A program made the translations under genes and the position numbers. A stretch of 64,000 nucleotides of DNA from Strigops habroptila. Taxonomy: Eukaryota > Chordata > Aves > Psittaciformes > Psittacidae. The notes below the pieces were generated by a model. The model was given only the letters and a program-made list of their open reading frames with translations, ran no database searches and was not told where the DNA came from. The stretch covers positions 13,844,992 through 13,908,991 of the forward strand of contig NC_044283.2 in NCBI RefSeq assembly GCF_004027225.2, given 5' to 3'. The first letter of the stretch is position 1; every line of letters starts with the position of its first letter. This document shows, one piece after another, positions 10,342-23,240 of the stretch.

Positions 10342-11615
10342 GGAGCAAGGTCACCAATATCTTCATCGTCTCCCTCGCTGTCTCGGACCTGCTGGTGGCT
10401 GTGCTAGTCATGCCCTGGAAGGCGGTGGCAGAGGTGGCTGGGTACTGGCCCTTTGGGGCTTTCTGCAACGTCTGGGTGGCTTTCGATATCATGTGCTCCA
10501 CGGCCTCCATCCTGAACCTGTGCGTGATCAGCGTGGACAGGTACTGGGCTATTTCCAGCCCTTTCCGCTATGAGAGGAAGATGACCCAGCGGTTGGCGCT
10601 GGTGATGATCAGTGTGGCATGGGCTTTGTCTGTGCTTATCTCCTTTATCCCTGTCCAGCTCAACTGGCACAAAGGTGGGGATCTTGTGGCTGCTGGTGAT
10701 ATTGGAGACGGGTTTGGCACTGGCTGGGCAGCAGCAGGTGCTGTTACCACTTGGACAGAAGATATGAGCACCACATGGGTGGCATTAGCAGCAATGAGAC
10801 CCTCTGATGGGACCTCTGACAGCAATGATACCCTCACTGCGCCATCAGAGAGCTGTGACTCCAGCCTCAACAGGACTTACGCTATTTCATCCTCCTTGAT
10901 CAGTTTTTATATTCCGGTGGCTATCATGATAGTTACCTACACTCGAATCTACCGCATTGCCCAGGTGCAGATTCGTCGTATCTCTTCCCTGGAGAGGGCA
11001 GTCGAGCACGCAGAGAGCTGCCGGAGCAGCCACATTGACTGCCACCATCACACGAGCCTCAAGTCCTCCATCAGGAAAGAAACCAAGGTATTGAAGACTC
11101 TCTCCGTCATCATGGGCGTCTTTGTCTGCTGCTGGTTGCCATTCTTCATCTTGAACTGCGTGGTTCCCTTCTGCGAGAGCTCACCCAGTGACCCCCACGC
11201 TGGCCTTCCCTGCGTCAGTGAGACCACCTTTAATATCTTTGTCTGGTTTGGTTGGGCCAACTCCTCCCTCAATCCCATCATCTATGCCTTCAATGCTGAC
11301 TTTAGAAAGGTCTTCTCCAACCTTCTGGGATGTGGTCAGTTTTGCTCTGGTACTCCAGTGGAGACTGTTAATATAAGCAACGAGCTTATGTCTTACAACC
11401 AGGACACCCTTTTCCACAAGGAGATGGTGACGGCTTATGTTAACATGATCCCAAATGTGGTTGACTGTGAGGAAAATCGTGAGGACCCTTTTGATAGGAT
11501 CTCCCAGATCTCCCCTGACCATGAGATTGCAACTGACTCTGCCTGTGAGCTGGACTGTGAGGGGGAGATTTCACTAGGCAAAATAACACCTTTCACTTCA
11601 AATGGTTTACATTAA
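10158..11615 (+). CDS. DRD5: D1-class dopamine receptor D5 (D1B), complete, intronless
   Basis: A 485-residue class A GPCR that binds dopamine and, in this family, couples to Gs/Golf to raise cAMP at neuronal membranes. Seven helices are clear. Key residues: N48 (1.50), D77 (2.50), amine-binding D110 (3.32), D127-R128-Y129, W155 (4.50), catechol-binding S245/S246/S249 in helix 5, P253, W326-L-P-F329-F330 in helix 6, and NPxxY at 372-376. C103 and C233 form the expected disulfide. RRIS at 273-276 is a PKA-type site in loop 3, and C392/C396 are likely palmitoylated. The short third loop and long tail (about 105 residues after NPxxY) are D1-class features. The tail ending in [20 protein letters not shown] marks D5 rather than D1. 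The start is the first in-frame ATG (G at -3) and gives an extracellular N-terminus without an NxS/T site. Loop 2 is long, with NDT at 223 and NRT at 238. Confidence 0.96.
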   Translation: MLRGGRSPLPPATGPPSGAREPVGAPGAAQVAAGSLLALLILWTLFGNVLVCAAIVRYRHLRSKVTNIFIVSLAVSDLLVAVLVMPWKAVAEVAGYWPFGAFCNVWVAFDIMCSTASILNLCVISVDRYWAISSPFRYERKMTQRLALVMISVAWALSVLISFIPVQLNWHKGGDLVAAGDIGDGFGTGWAAAGAVTTWTEDMSTTWVALAAMRPSDGTSDSNDTLTAPSESCDSSLNRTYAISSSLISFYIPVAIMIVTYTRIYRIAQVQIRRISSLERAVEHAESCRSSHIDCHHHTSLKSSIRKETKVLKTLSVIMGVFVCCWLPFFILNCVVPFCESSPSDPHAGLPCVSETTFNIFVWFGWANSSLNPIIYAFNADFRKVFSNLLGCGQFCSGTPVETVNISNELMSYNQDTLFHKEMVTAYVNMIPNVVDCEENREDPFDRISQISPDHEIATDSACELDCEGEISLGKITPFTSNGLH

Positions 11616-12250
11616 ATTGCATCCTGCCCTGGTCAGTTCTTCTTGGATTATAAAACTAAATATTAGCACTGAGTGGAAAAACCTGCTTGATTTTACGCTA
11701 TAGTTTGGTCAGTCACTTCATGCTAAACTCACTTCTGTGTGTAGCACTTTGCAGGATGTAGACACTGTCATGCAGGGAGCTGCCAGTACAGGCTTAATTC
11801 AGCACTTCCCCAGGCTGAGAGAGGACCAGGCAGTCGTATTGATTAGCTGGGGTGACGTACTGTGGTATAATTACAGTCAGTTCCTGCTTATAACGTGTTT
11901 GCAAATGAAAGATGCCATTGTCAGTGCTAAGTATTGCAACTTCTAAAGTCAGGGACAGATGTGGCTGGCAGAGATGTTAAACAGAGAAAACTTCTAGGCT
12001 GTTAAGTTGTTCAGATCTTATGTTTATTTTCTCTGTTGGTTTTGAGTTTGATTTTCTTTCTCTTTATTTATTTTTTTATTTTTTATTTTTAAGATAGAAC
12101 TATGAAGTGGTGATTAGGATGATTATTTAAATGTGTGTTGCTGCCAAAACAGTTTATGTGAAATCCATGTTCTCCTAGGCGGCGTGGTTGCCTATGATAT
12201 CCTTGCCATGTTCCCAGATAAATAAATAAAAGTTACGTTGATCAAGGGGT
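11616..12250 (+). other. DRD5: Probable 3' UTR of DRD5
   Basis: Non-coding sequence after the DRD5 stop. A T-rich block at about 12060-12090 includes an AU-rich-element-like ATTTATTT. Two overlapping AATAAA hexamers at 12221-12230 suggest cleavage around 12245. Another AATAAA lies near 12392. The mRNA end is inferred from these signals only. Confidence 0.55.
12221..12230 (+). terminator. Overlapping poly(A) signals for DRD5
   Basis: AATAAATAAA holds two canonical AATAAA hexamers, about 610 bases after the DRD5 stop, followed by T-rich sequence. It is the best candidate polyadenylation signal for this transcript. Confidence 0.55.
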
Positions 12251-12259
12251 TATTATCTT

Positions 12260-15200
12260 TCATTTGTCACCTTGAAAGGTTTATAACAAGTATTCAAACT
12301 TCCACATTTCTGTTTGGATTGTTAGAATGACTAACAGCTAAACCTTGTTATTTTAAAAGCAAAATAGTCTGTATAGAATATACAATTTTGGAATAAAAGC
12401 AAGGCTCATAGGAATGATTAACTTAAATGAAGTTTTTTATATGGCTCTTCTTACAGCTTGATTTATGCCTATTTTTCTTTAGTATTATAACTGACGGTAT
12501 CCCTCTCTGCAGCTAAGAATATCAACTATACATATCCACAAGCTATGAAAACTTTCCACTTAATTCTACACTTGAATGTTTTTAAAGATACTATTAATGA
12601 GAGGAATTTGGTGACAGAATTAGGAGCTGGATATGTCTAAAGCCAATAATTATGTTTGAAAATGATGTTAAAAATCATATAATAATAATTTCGCAGTGTA
12701 GACATTAGAGAACTCATTCAAACCAAGAGAGAAGAAAAATGCAGGTGATTTTTTTTTATTTACTTATTAAGCAGAACTTAAATATACTATAGGTGCTTTG
12801 ATTTTACAAAACATTTTAAAGCAGTCTTTAAAAATTGGAAAAGAACATTTTAAACTGTTTCTATTGAAAGATTTACATCAAATGGAATATTTTATTTAGA
12901 AACATTTGTAAGCTTTCAGCTCAGAAATCAAAAGTCATCTTATTTCCAAGACAAATGATCAAAGGTAGTAAAAGCAATACCAGTATTTATTTCAAGTTTT
13001 GGCTCACAAAATGAACAACATTTGAATTCATTTACCCTTTAAAAATATCCATGCCATGAGATGAGCAGATTTAAATCAGATTGTAGGTGTGGATTCAGTA
13101 GTACTCCCTGCTAATGACCCTGGCCTGGGGCCTCCCCCATCCTGCTTAACTGGGAACTGAAGGCCCCCGTATAATGTAGGGGGTAGAAGTAGGACCCGCA
13201 CTAGGCAGCATGATTCAGGAGAAGTCATGTAACCAGGTGCTGGGAGTTGTGAATGTTACAGACGTATTACTGAGCCTTTTTGAAGTCAAGCCCTTAATGC
13301 TGGTTTGGGGATTGTCTTACTTCCCCTTAGGGTATGGGGTGGAAGAAATTCAGAAGGCAGGTGATTGAAATCCTATTGTAGTTTCCCCTGCTGCAATGCT
13401 GTTTTGTCGGCAAGCAATGTTTTTTTGTGTGAAGTCTTCGATATTAATTAGTTATATAATCATTTTGGATTCCCTTTTCAACTGTTTGTCACTGAAGACT
13501 GACATCTACCTGAGCGTTTTCTTTGCTGTTGATATAAAATCTTTGTGTAATACCCCTCTACAGCTGTCCTCAGAAAAAGGGTATTGTGATTGTGGCTTAG
13601 GGAAGCTTGAAAAACAAATCTCGTGCACATAACCAGGTTTTACCTAGTAACGGCTTGAAATTGAGAGGAAGTATGTTACTGTTCCTCTACTAAAGCAATC
13701 ATATGTTGCCAGGAGTTAACCATAGTTCTGCCCCTGCTGGTTAGATAAACTTGCCCAGAATAAAATCATTTTCCCAAATAAAAATGAAGGAAACTGCTTC
13801 TTGTGGGGCAGTGATGAATTATCCCAACCAGAATTTATATTTTTGCATTTTCTAATTACTAGAGGCTGACACAGCATGTTAAACTTTCTGGATCTGTGCT
13901 AAAAGCCTATCACATTCAGGTGCAAGAGGTGCAGGCACCTGGCGCTGATTCCAGCTCCCAGGGCAACGCCAGTATTTTATCCAATTTTGTCCATACTGAA
14001 TGAGAAGCAGCCCAGGGACATGGGGAAAACATGATCTCTTCCTGAGCACCTGCATGCCAACAGGCTGTGCAGTCCAATGCTGCAGAACAGAGCAGCAGAA
14101 CAGTTTCAGTCTTAGTAACAGTGAAGAGGATGGCCCCCCACCTCCACAAGTAACCTTTCCTCTTCCAAATAATCCCTGTGCTGGTGGTGTGATAGTTCCC
14201 TCGGATCCAGTTCGCTGCAGGTGTGGTGGAGAGGTAGATGTGTACAAGAAGATGCCAGTGCGTTGCCTTGACAGGTGTTTTTCTCCTTGTCGAGGCTTTA
14301 CCTGCCTGGGTGTCTGGAATAAGTGGGTAGGCTAATGGTGGGATGCAGGAAGATGACAGCTCCATCAGTGGGTTTATGTAACAACTTTGCACAGAATATT
14401 ACAATCAGTATTATCTTAGATCTGAAGGAAGGCAATTGTTAGCATGCCCCCGGAATTTGGGAGCATGATTAAGACAATAAAGAAAACTGTATTACTAATT
14501 TTTAGTTTATGACTCCAGCTGGTAAATGATTTCTGATGGTGGCTTTATCATAGAAACTCTGTTCTTGGAATGTGTACCTGTAACAGGGCTTCATCTCTTG
14601 GAGTCCAGGAGCATCTGAAAGGGAACATTTCTGCTTCAAAAGACAGACAGAAGGTACTATTTGTTTGCTGGAAGCACAGCTTGACCTTACACACCTGAAA
14701 GAAAACCCTTTCTTTGACTCACAACGTAGAGACAATTTGTTGCTTTTTAATGTGTCTTAATTACCTACCACTGACAAAGCTAGAGTATTCAGAATTAGTA
14801 AGATACTCTTTTAAAAAGAATGTGTATCTTGCCTTGAACTATAAAAAGGGGCTGATGGTTTTAATGAAAGCATCCCCCAAAAGGATTGTTTTAACTTGTT
14901 TCTCTCAGATGAAACTGCTGCCCTACTTTTTTAATGGTTTGTCTTTTAAGGACTAATGCATCTGCCTAGCCTTAGAGCAGAGTTCACTGGAAGTGCAAGC
15001 AGATTTTTATAATCCTCATATCCTTGTGGTGTCACTCTGGAACTCATCTGTGCCAATGGTTTTGTGCCTCCCATCAACATGTTTTCTTCCATGAAAGTCA
15101 CCTTGCTCCTGTCATACATTTTGCTTCCTAATTAAGCATGATCACTTATTGCTAGCTTGGTTTTGGGTTTGTTTTCTTTTTTGTCCTTTGTAATTTAATG

Positions 15201-17884
15201 ATTTGAATGTACGGTGCAGTTTGGCTTTGAGTCATCATTACTTAGTCTAGTCCTGAGTGATGGCTGACCTTCAAGGTCCCAAATTATTTCCAGTTTCTAT
15301 TTTGTGTTACTGTTCAGAAATCTTACCTTGCAATACATGTCACTGTTAAATTACTTCTTGGCCAGGCAAATCTTCTGTTACAGCTTATTTTGTTACTCCT
15401 GGATAACTCCATATCAAAGGAGGGTCAGTGTATCAGTAGCCAATATGTTTTCTGCCTGAGTTAACTAATGACAGAGGAGTTCATTTTAGTGAAAGAACAG
15501 ACAATGTGAAGGCATGTCAGTTCATTTTTAAGAAGCTGGGACAATGAGTACAGGAAAGTACAGTGTTTTGTGTAAAATGCTGCAAACACCATGAAGACTC
15601 TTCCATTATTCAACCCCCTGGAGGGGGTCTTGTTAAAGCTCTGGCTTTAACAAGGGATGGTGGGTTGTACAGTGTTTGTTATTTTTCCCCAAGCTAAAGA
15701 AATGTAGAATAATTTCTCAAAGATGAACACAAACAGAACACTTTCCAAAGGGAGAAAAATTGCTGCAATATTTTTTGTAAGTTAGGTGCTTCATCCCTTT
15801 GTTTTCTTTGTGTTTTTTGCTTTTTCCAGCCACATCTGGTGCGTGTCTGCAGGGAGGCTCCCTACTGACAACTCCTGCATTTTTGTAATATATAACAAAA
15901 AAAAGCTTCAAAATTAGGAAGGCTTCTTGTAGAAATAACACAAAGCACAATCTTACACCATTTAGGAGTCAATCATGTATAAACTCAGCTTTGAAGAGAC
16001 TGACAAGACTGGAGGCAGTGTTCAGAACATGCATCAGACATGGAGGCATGAGAGGTCACAAGTCCCTCAGCTGTTTGTGTGTGCCAAAATCACCACTCTT
16101 AACACAGAGGGCATTTTCGTCACTGTCACAGAGAAGGCAGGGTATACACCTATGTTGTTAATAATTATGCAGAGACTTCTTTTTCTCCTCTGAGATCATT
16201 TTTGCTACTGTTTAATTGGATTCATCAGACCTTTAAAATTATTCAGTACCTATTTAAATCATTAGAAGACCTCTGTGATGGACGTGTGCTTGGGTCACAG
16301 AGCAATGAAATTATTTCTCCTGGCTTCTTACGAATATTACTACTGTTACTTCTTATGAACATTAACACTGTTGTTCTCTGCTAGTGGGTGATGACATGTT
16401 CGAGTTGGCACATCGAACAAAATGCTTCACTGGCTGGTATGCAGAAATAATTCTTTTATTCAGATTTACTTATTTGTTTTTAAACTTTGGAAGACACTTA
16501 AATCTTTCCAGGAGCTTCATAGAATCCACACAGAGAATCTCCACTTTGATCATATCTCAGATCTGCCACAACTGGTTGCATTTTTAGTGCCCTGGTAACT
16601 ATATAGAGCACTATGCTTTTATGAACAGAATGACACGTTCTAGGTTTAAGCTGATGTTTTCAAAGAGAAGGGTATACTTTTGGTCTAAAAGCACTGATGT
16701 GCACAAACACACCTATAGATGAGGGCATTTCCATTAGTAATGGGGCACCAAAGATGTGCCTCTTTCTTCAACGTTTTGTTTATTGTAGTAGTGGTAAGAT
16801 TGCAGTGAAAAATAATGAGATAAAGGGTATAAAGAGTGGAAATAATATTATCATCTGAAGCAGATGATGGATTGGTTTCTTCTGGGGAGCTTGCTGGCCG
16901 GCCACAGGATAGTTTAGTTTAATAGAAAACTTACAAGATGATTTTATCTTGTTATCTGTCTAAATCCATTCTCAATTGTGACTGGAGATAACCTTCCATA
17001 ATATTTATAGTGGACAGATAGCTGTTTAAGGAGGATAAACATTTTTATGGGCTTAATCATTTATATCACAGCTGTTACAGTCACATTTGTGAGGTTTGCA
17101 AAATACATTGCAGTAATCATAAAAAAAGATTAAAAATTCTTCCTATGAATTACTCCCCACTGTTAATAACAAATACTTGTTTATATCTTGTACTGCACTC
17201 TCATTGCTACCAGAAAAACCTGGAATGCTCTGAACCTGCTACTAATAATATGCAGATTCATTTTAACAGGAAGATCTGAAAAATATGGAAAGAAACGTTA
17301 GCAACATGTACAGATAGGCTGTTTGCATGAAATTGGTTCAGTGAGAGTCAGCCTGTGCAGGGGACTGCGCGGCAGTGAGCCGCGCTAATGCGCACACAAG
17401 CACATTCCTAATGCATCAGCACCTTGGCCTTGACCACAAATGCCAACTCCCTAGACTTTGGCTGCATGGTAGACCCCTTGCTTCCAAGGTGGGTGCTCAA
17501 AACCTGCATGTAATGCTTAGGAAATCTGAACTTTTTAACAACTGTTTTGACTTTCATTTGCTACATAGAAGAGAAACCACACTTTTCTTTTGTGAGGTTG
17601 TGCCCTGAAAAAAGTAGCTGTAAATGACATCTGGTTGGTGTAGCCTTTCTGGTTTATCTGCTTCCTGGTTAGTGCTTGAATGGATGTGGATACGATAGCT
17701 ACGATAGCTGCTCAGGGTTTTTGTTTCTGAACTGCACATATGTCATTGTTTAGGGGCCTAATACTGGATGGAAGAAATCCTAAATTCCTATAGTATTTCC
17801 TGAGCTGCTGAGGAGTCTGGTGGTTGCAGAGCAAAGATGAACCTCAACTCCAGCTTGAGCTTGGTTGCTTCGGAGGACACTGGA
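12260..17884. other. Intergenic DNA, no gene seen
   Basis: No recognisable exon, RNA gene or clear transposon. A GC-richer patch at about 13100-13400 and overlapping opposite-strand open frames at 13.9-14.4 kb gave no protein match I know. Confidence 0.45.
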
Positions 17885-18025
17885 GAACACCTGGCAGTGT
17901 TCAAGGCCAGGTTGGGCAGAGCCTTGGGTGACATGGTTTAGTGCGAGGTGTCCCTGCCCATGGCAGGGGGGTTGGAACTAGATGATCTTAAGGTCCTTTC
18001 CAACCCTAACTATTCTATGATTCTC
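17885..18025 (+). mobile_element. CR1 LINE, short 3' end fragment
   Basis: CAGTGTTCAAGGCCAGGTTG, CCCTGCCCATGGCAGGGGGG, GGAACTAGATGATCTTAAGG and the terminal TATTCTATGATTCT identify the last ~140 bases of a CR1 LINE in + orientation, strongly 5'-truncated. Confidence 0.93.
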
Positions 18026-18786
18026 AGTCCTGTCTGCAGCTCACCTGCTGCAGTTTTGAAAATGTCCCATGAGTGCAATATTAACAAGGAAGTTCAGGGT
18101 GCCCTCTTTTACCCTTTGGCCTCATTTTTCCAATCGGAAAGGTTTTTAGGAAGATTGAAAATCTACGTCTCTAGCCTTTGGCCTTGACCTTTTGTTTTCT
18201 CTGTTAACTTCATATAATTAGTCTCCTTCAGTGAACAGAAGCTCCTGGCATGGAGTTAGCTGCTTGGGTACCTCATTGTCACCAAATCTGGAACTACCTC
18301 AAGCTACACTTACATTGCATTATGTCTCCAACCCAAAGGGAATCTTTTAGGTCTTTTTATGTTGTTTGTTTGGTTGTTTTTCTCTTTTCCCCAAATGACA
18401 TTTCCCTTCTCAACACAAGATTATTCAACAGAAACACAGTTTATTGGACAAGTGTAAATAGAATTTTTTTAAAGCTCTTAGGGAGTTTGCTTGATTATAC
18501 GAAATGAGAATGGATCAGTATTAAGCATAGAGATAAGCAGAGATTTTTCTACAAGAGGTTGAATTTTTAGCTTTTTATAGAAGTAAAGACTGGATGTTTT
18601 CATTGTGAACGCATATGTTCTTTTATATATATATACACAAAAATATATTTCATCATATTTACGGGATAATTAAATGTTTCTCTCGCTCTAAATACAAAAT
18701 GTGGAAATTCATCTAGAAGAAAGCAAGTCAGATCTTACAATTTCACTATTATTCTTTCATCATAGCAATCAAATAGAAGTACACAG

Positions 18787-18818
18787 TCTCCCAGATGTTT
18801 AGAGTTACATCTGGGAGA
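18787..18818 (+). repeat. Perfect 12-bp inverted repeat (8-base loop)
   Basis: TCTCCCAGATGT, loop TTAGAGTT, then ACATCTGGGAGA. All 12 positions pair. The stem does not extend further, so it is too short for a typical pre-miRNA. Confidence 0.9.
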
Positions 18819-19684
18819 ATGTTACCTTACATCATCCTGCAAGGTATACTTAGTCAAAGGATGGAGAGCGAAGAGGGCCTTATGATCATCTTCCCACTGT
18901 GCTGTATAGTGCTGGTTTTGCTGCTTGATGGTTGAGCATTTGAGAGGTTTGTCCTAGTTCTGCTGGATTGCTAGCACCAAGTCTGTCTTCCACAAACTTT
19001 CTAAAGGGGCCTAGTTCCATTTGAAATCTCTGGTGCTGAGAATGTCAGTATTATGATTTCTTTAATCTCTTCAAATAAGGTATTGAACATAGTAAAAATC
19101 TGTTGCTATGCATAAATTCATTGTGAAAAGCTGATCTTTGGTGACTTGTAACATGACATTGTGGAGCTGACTTTTGGCAACTCAAGGCCAAATCTGCCAA
19201 TGTGCAAGTACAAAAGACGTGGGGGTTCTGATTTCTGCTAAGTACAAATATTAGTGGTATTTTTTCAAATACAAAAGTACCAACTTCTCCTATCTGTTTG
19301 CCTGTTAGTAGAGATTCTTTTGTACAGTGGTGGGACAGTTGGAGATGAACTTAAGAGACAGCTTAACTTCATAAATAAATATTTAGATATCATGTCATAT
19401 CTAATAGGAAAATCTTCAGTTCTATACTAGACAAGACTCACGCTAGTTTACATCTTTGCAGAATGCTTCTCCTTTTCTTTTTCAACCTTTTAGTGGTGTG
19501 TGTCAGGATACCCAGGTGATGGTAACAGCCTGCAGAGATCTGCAGAGTAAACTCCAAAATTTGAATGCTTTGCTTATGTACTGTTGATGAAAATTGAAAA
19601 TACCTATGCTTGAATGTATTCACCATGTTAACTCAAAGACCTGCACCAGGTAAAGCTCAGCATCTCATACTGGCACTCCCTCTG

Positions 19685-19840
19685 GATCCATGAGCACCAC
19701 AGGGTTGGCCCAGTAGTGCCCCAGGTTTGAGAAGGGGAGACAGTGCCCCAACCCACGCTACAGCTCAGCAGCTCTCCTTGGAGGTGGCAGAATCTAATCT
19801 CTGTTTTCAGCAGGGTCTCTAACCACTAGACTATGACACA
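19685..19840 (-). mobile_element. Old tRNA-headed SINE-like relic
   Basis: Read on the - strand, GTCATAGTCTAGTGGTTAGA resembles the head of a tRNA-derived SINE. It holds a perfect RNA polymerase III A box, TAGTCTAGTGG (19823-19833), and a decayed B-box-like GATTAGATTCT (19789-19799), followed by CTGCCACCTCC as in MIR/CORE-type amniote SINEs. The body beyond this is not confidently recognisable, so the lower boundary is approximate. The spacing and decayed B box argue against a functional tRNA gene. Confidence 0.4.
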
Positions 19841-20173
19841 CATTGCAAATACTGTCTTTACTGGCTGTATTTCTGAGTCAAGCTAAATGGCAGGCTCTGA
19901 GTGTGCTTGCTAAATCAAGCAAGTGCCAGCAATGCAGGAATACTAGACCTCAGGTGCCAGCCCTCCATAGTTGGTGGGAAGGTGTCTTAGCAAAAATGAA
20001 GACCAGTGGGGTGTATGTGGTGGCACAGCTTTAGGCACTTGGAGACAATACTGCCTTGAAAATCTGCTGGGTGTGGAAGTGGGATTTTTTTGAAGACTGT
20101 TGGCCTAAATGCCACATAAATGTAAATGTAATAATTTTAGTATCTTCTAGGTTACAGATGCATTTACTCAATA

Positions 20174-20205
20174 CATTTGCAACATGCTTATACATGTTGC
20201 AAATG
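20174..20205 (+). repeat. Perfect 13-bp inverted repeat (6-base loop)
   Basis: CATTTGCAACATG, loop CTTATA, then CATGTTGCAAATG. All 13 positions pair. No repeat family or gene explains it. Confidence 0.9.
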
Positions 20206-23200
20206 AATCTGGACAGACTTTGAAGTACAACATAAATGTGTGTAAAATGAATGGCTCTGCAAGCACAGATTAAGCAGGATCACCCCTTCTCACTTGTGAG
20301 CATCACTTGGTTTAGTGTCTGCTCCATATTCTCTCACTATGAGCTGAAGCAAACCACTGGCCCTGACATACTACTTCATCCATTCGTGTACAGGGGCTAT
20401 TAAAAGACCCTGGAGCAGGATTTTGCAGCACTGGGAGCAATGGATGTAAAATGAGGGCCATCCTATGCGACATTTCCACCAGCTTGAGCTGGCTGGAGAA
20501 TAGCTTGTGTTATATCTGTGCCTCTTTGCACGTTCAGGCAGCCTCCTTTAGGACTCTAAAGCATGTCCTTAATTTGATGTTTCTGAGCTGAGAGCTTTAT
20601 TTTGTGGCTCAAAGAGGCACAGCCAACTTTCAGTTGCTTTTTTAAAAACTGGTATGCTTCAGTGCCTTGTGATACAAGCGAATGTGATGAATTCAGTGAT
20701 GGCAGCAATACAATCTTTATAACTTTAATCTACTAGGACAGATCATTCAGTGGTGAAGGCGGTTTAAAAGAGATGACTTTGCCATTCTAAAGTTGTCATT
20801 TTGTTGCCTGTCCCCTTCTCTCCTTCTTAATTTCCTCGCATATTGGTTGGAGAAAGCTGTTTGGTGCAGGAGGAAAGTTATTTTGTATTTTGTTAGATAG
20901 CATAAATTGTCCTAGAAGTGTCTTACAGTCTCCTTAGGGAGTTGCTAATCAACAGCTGGAGGAAACCTACTTTCCAGATCTTTCCTCTAGCTAAGATCTC
21001 AACTTTCTTTTTTCCAGGCTCCTTTCTTCTTTCCAAGATGACTACTTCTTTTTGGGAACCCTGCTTTTCTGTACCACCTCTGCTTTCGAGGACCCCAAGC
21101 ACCACACAGTCTATGTGCAGAAGCACACTGCATGTTCAGCCTCCTAACTGGTGACTGTTTCACACCTCTTAATTACTGGGGGATTCAGGATGTGCCACTT
21201 TAGTTCAGGCCAGGTTTTACCAAAATTTACCTGTCTGTATTGGTTGCAGTAGGAGGCTTCTGCTTCAGAGTTCAAAAGTTCTGATTTCAGATACTGCTCC
21301 TCTATATCAGTTATCTGCAGCTTGTAAATGTTCACATTGGGTTCTTTCTTTCACCTACAACAGCTAGAAAGATTATATGCTAGAAATTGTCCTCCACAAA
21401 ATCTCTTTTCTTTTTCCCTGTGAAGGAACTTCAGAGAAGACTCATGTCTAGATCTGTGTTCAAGTCAATGGCTCTCAGGTCATATGACAATATCTCTTTG
21501 GTTCTGTGTATTCTTCCTACCTGGCAAGCAGTGATGATCTCAGGACAGACTGGAACTGGGCTTCTAGTTTACTTGCAACTGACCTATGGCTGAAAAGAGA
21601 GTGAACAATTCTAGGGCTACCAGAGTGGTGTATTGACTTCAAGTTTGTCCAGTACTGGAGCCAGACTATTTCCCCTTGAGAATCTGCTCTCCTTTGAGAA
21701 AGGACATGTGCAGTTTCCTAAATTCTTGGAGGTCTTATTTGTTGCTTGTGTCAGATTTTGAAGTTCTGCTGCTCTCAACTATTCAGTTAAGTCTCTGAAT
21801 TTGTTGGAGGAGGTGGGATCTGCACATACCTTAGCTGCCAGAACTTTGGACTGATATCGTATCTATTGAGGCTTTGAACAGTGGGAATGTGGTCTTCTCA
21901 TGTGCCTTCTTCTTGCCTCCTCTACAGGATGAACAACATACTATGACCAGTCTCCAACTTTATGAATTAGAATGTCCATACACAAGAAAATTATACATGA
22001 AAGAAAGAGGCCGAAATACAAGAAAAAGTGAATAGCTACACAAAGACTTACATGGTCCCAGCATTCCATGCAAGACTGGCTTTTTATGAACTGGCTACAC
22101 TTGTGTATCTCCTTCCTTCAGCAAGAACAGATTTAGAGGCAGCTCACACCCAGGCGCACATTGGCATCATTTCTCAGTTCAGTTCTCCTCTCCCAGCTGG
22201 CAGAGCTCATAAGGTCTGGTCCCAATGTAAATAATGTGCTTTGAAAACTTAGCCTGATATGGTTCCCATCTGTTCAAAGGCCCAGGTCAGACCAAAAGTC
22301 CTTGATAAAATTAATTGCTGGTATTCCCATCCCACAACTTTCACTCATTTTGGATTTTCCAAAACTGAGAGCTAGAAAGAAGTTGGAAATGCTTTTCTAC
22401 ACTTGGCTTTTGTAGCCCATGTTGTGCCACACTACTGGTTTAATTTGCTCCCCAGTGGTAAACCTCTGAATTTGATTAGAAAGAAAGATGAGAATTCCAG
22501 CCTGACAAAATGACACTTAAGAAGTTAAAGAAAAAGAAAAAAACCCACAGCAAGAAGCTTTCTAGGGTTAGCAAGCAGTACTTGGATTGCTTTCTGGCTT
22601 CATTGCAGCCTCAGTTGCTTCCTCCCACTTCTACCTCTTAGCAAATATTTCATACAGCAACAGAAGATACCTAGAAAGCGGATTATACGAAGTGTCTCTG
22701 TATTTGGCCTCTAGTTGGAATCCAGATGTGGTTAGTAATTATACGATTAATGAAGTCTATTGAGTGCAAGATAAACCATTGTAGTCCCACAGCGCAAAGT
22801 TTTTCCTGTAAGAGGTAGTGGAGCAAGAGCACTGAAAAGGCTTAAATGTCTCTTGTCAAACTTTTAATAAGCCCTCCTGTGGGTATGGAAAAGTCTTAGA
22901 TTTAACTTCTTTCACAGTCAAAAAAGTTTATGTCCTATTTATTGGTCTGGTGTTGAAGGTATTTGAAAATGAGCTAATAACTCTTTCCTGGAGTGGGGAG
23001 GGAGGTTGCTGAGGTCTTCAGGAACCTTGCACTGAAATTGCAGAAGAAAGGAAGTTACACTTGGTAAGATGTGTGCATGGTTTGTCTAACCCTCCTGAAT
23101 ACTGCAGCTCAAAAGGAAGGCATTTCCCCTTCTGTCACTGTTCCTTGTTAAATTGTGCTTAAAATACTGGTGTCTGAGGCATGGTGTTTTATACTCTGTC

Positions 23201-23240
23201 CATGATTTTTGTTGTCATAGACTATCACAAATCCCAAGAA

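Larger units (their letters stand above)
9200..10430 (+). promoter_or_regulatory. DRD5: CpG island and presumed promoter/5' UTR of DRD5
   Basis: Very GC-rich, CpG-dense sequence that starts abruptly after the CR1 copy and runs into the first transmembrane codons of DRD5. It is the only CpG island in the window. No TATA box is evident near the gene, so a TATA-less dispersed promoter is inferred. Long open frames on both strands here come from scarcity of stop codons in GC-rich DNA. The region contains a degenerate GC-rich tandem array, an inverted repeat, a G-quadruplex motif and an upstream ATG, each listed separately. The transcription start site cannot be placed from sequence. Confidence 0.8.
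18026..23240. other. Intergenic DNA with small structured elements
   Basis: No gene recognised. The stretch contains a short TA repeat (about 18624-18634), two perfect hairpins (18787-18818, 20174-20205) and a tRNA-headed SINE-like relic near 19.8 kb, listed separately. Confidence 0.45.

Noticed and set aside
19823-19833. tRNA gene on the - strand
   Set aside because: The A box is perfect, but the B box is decayed, no cloverleaf can be drawn and the surrounding sequence looks like a SINE relic.
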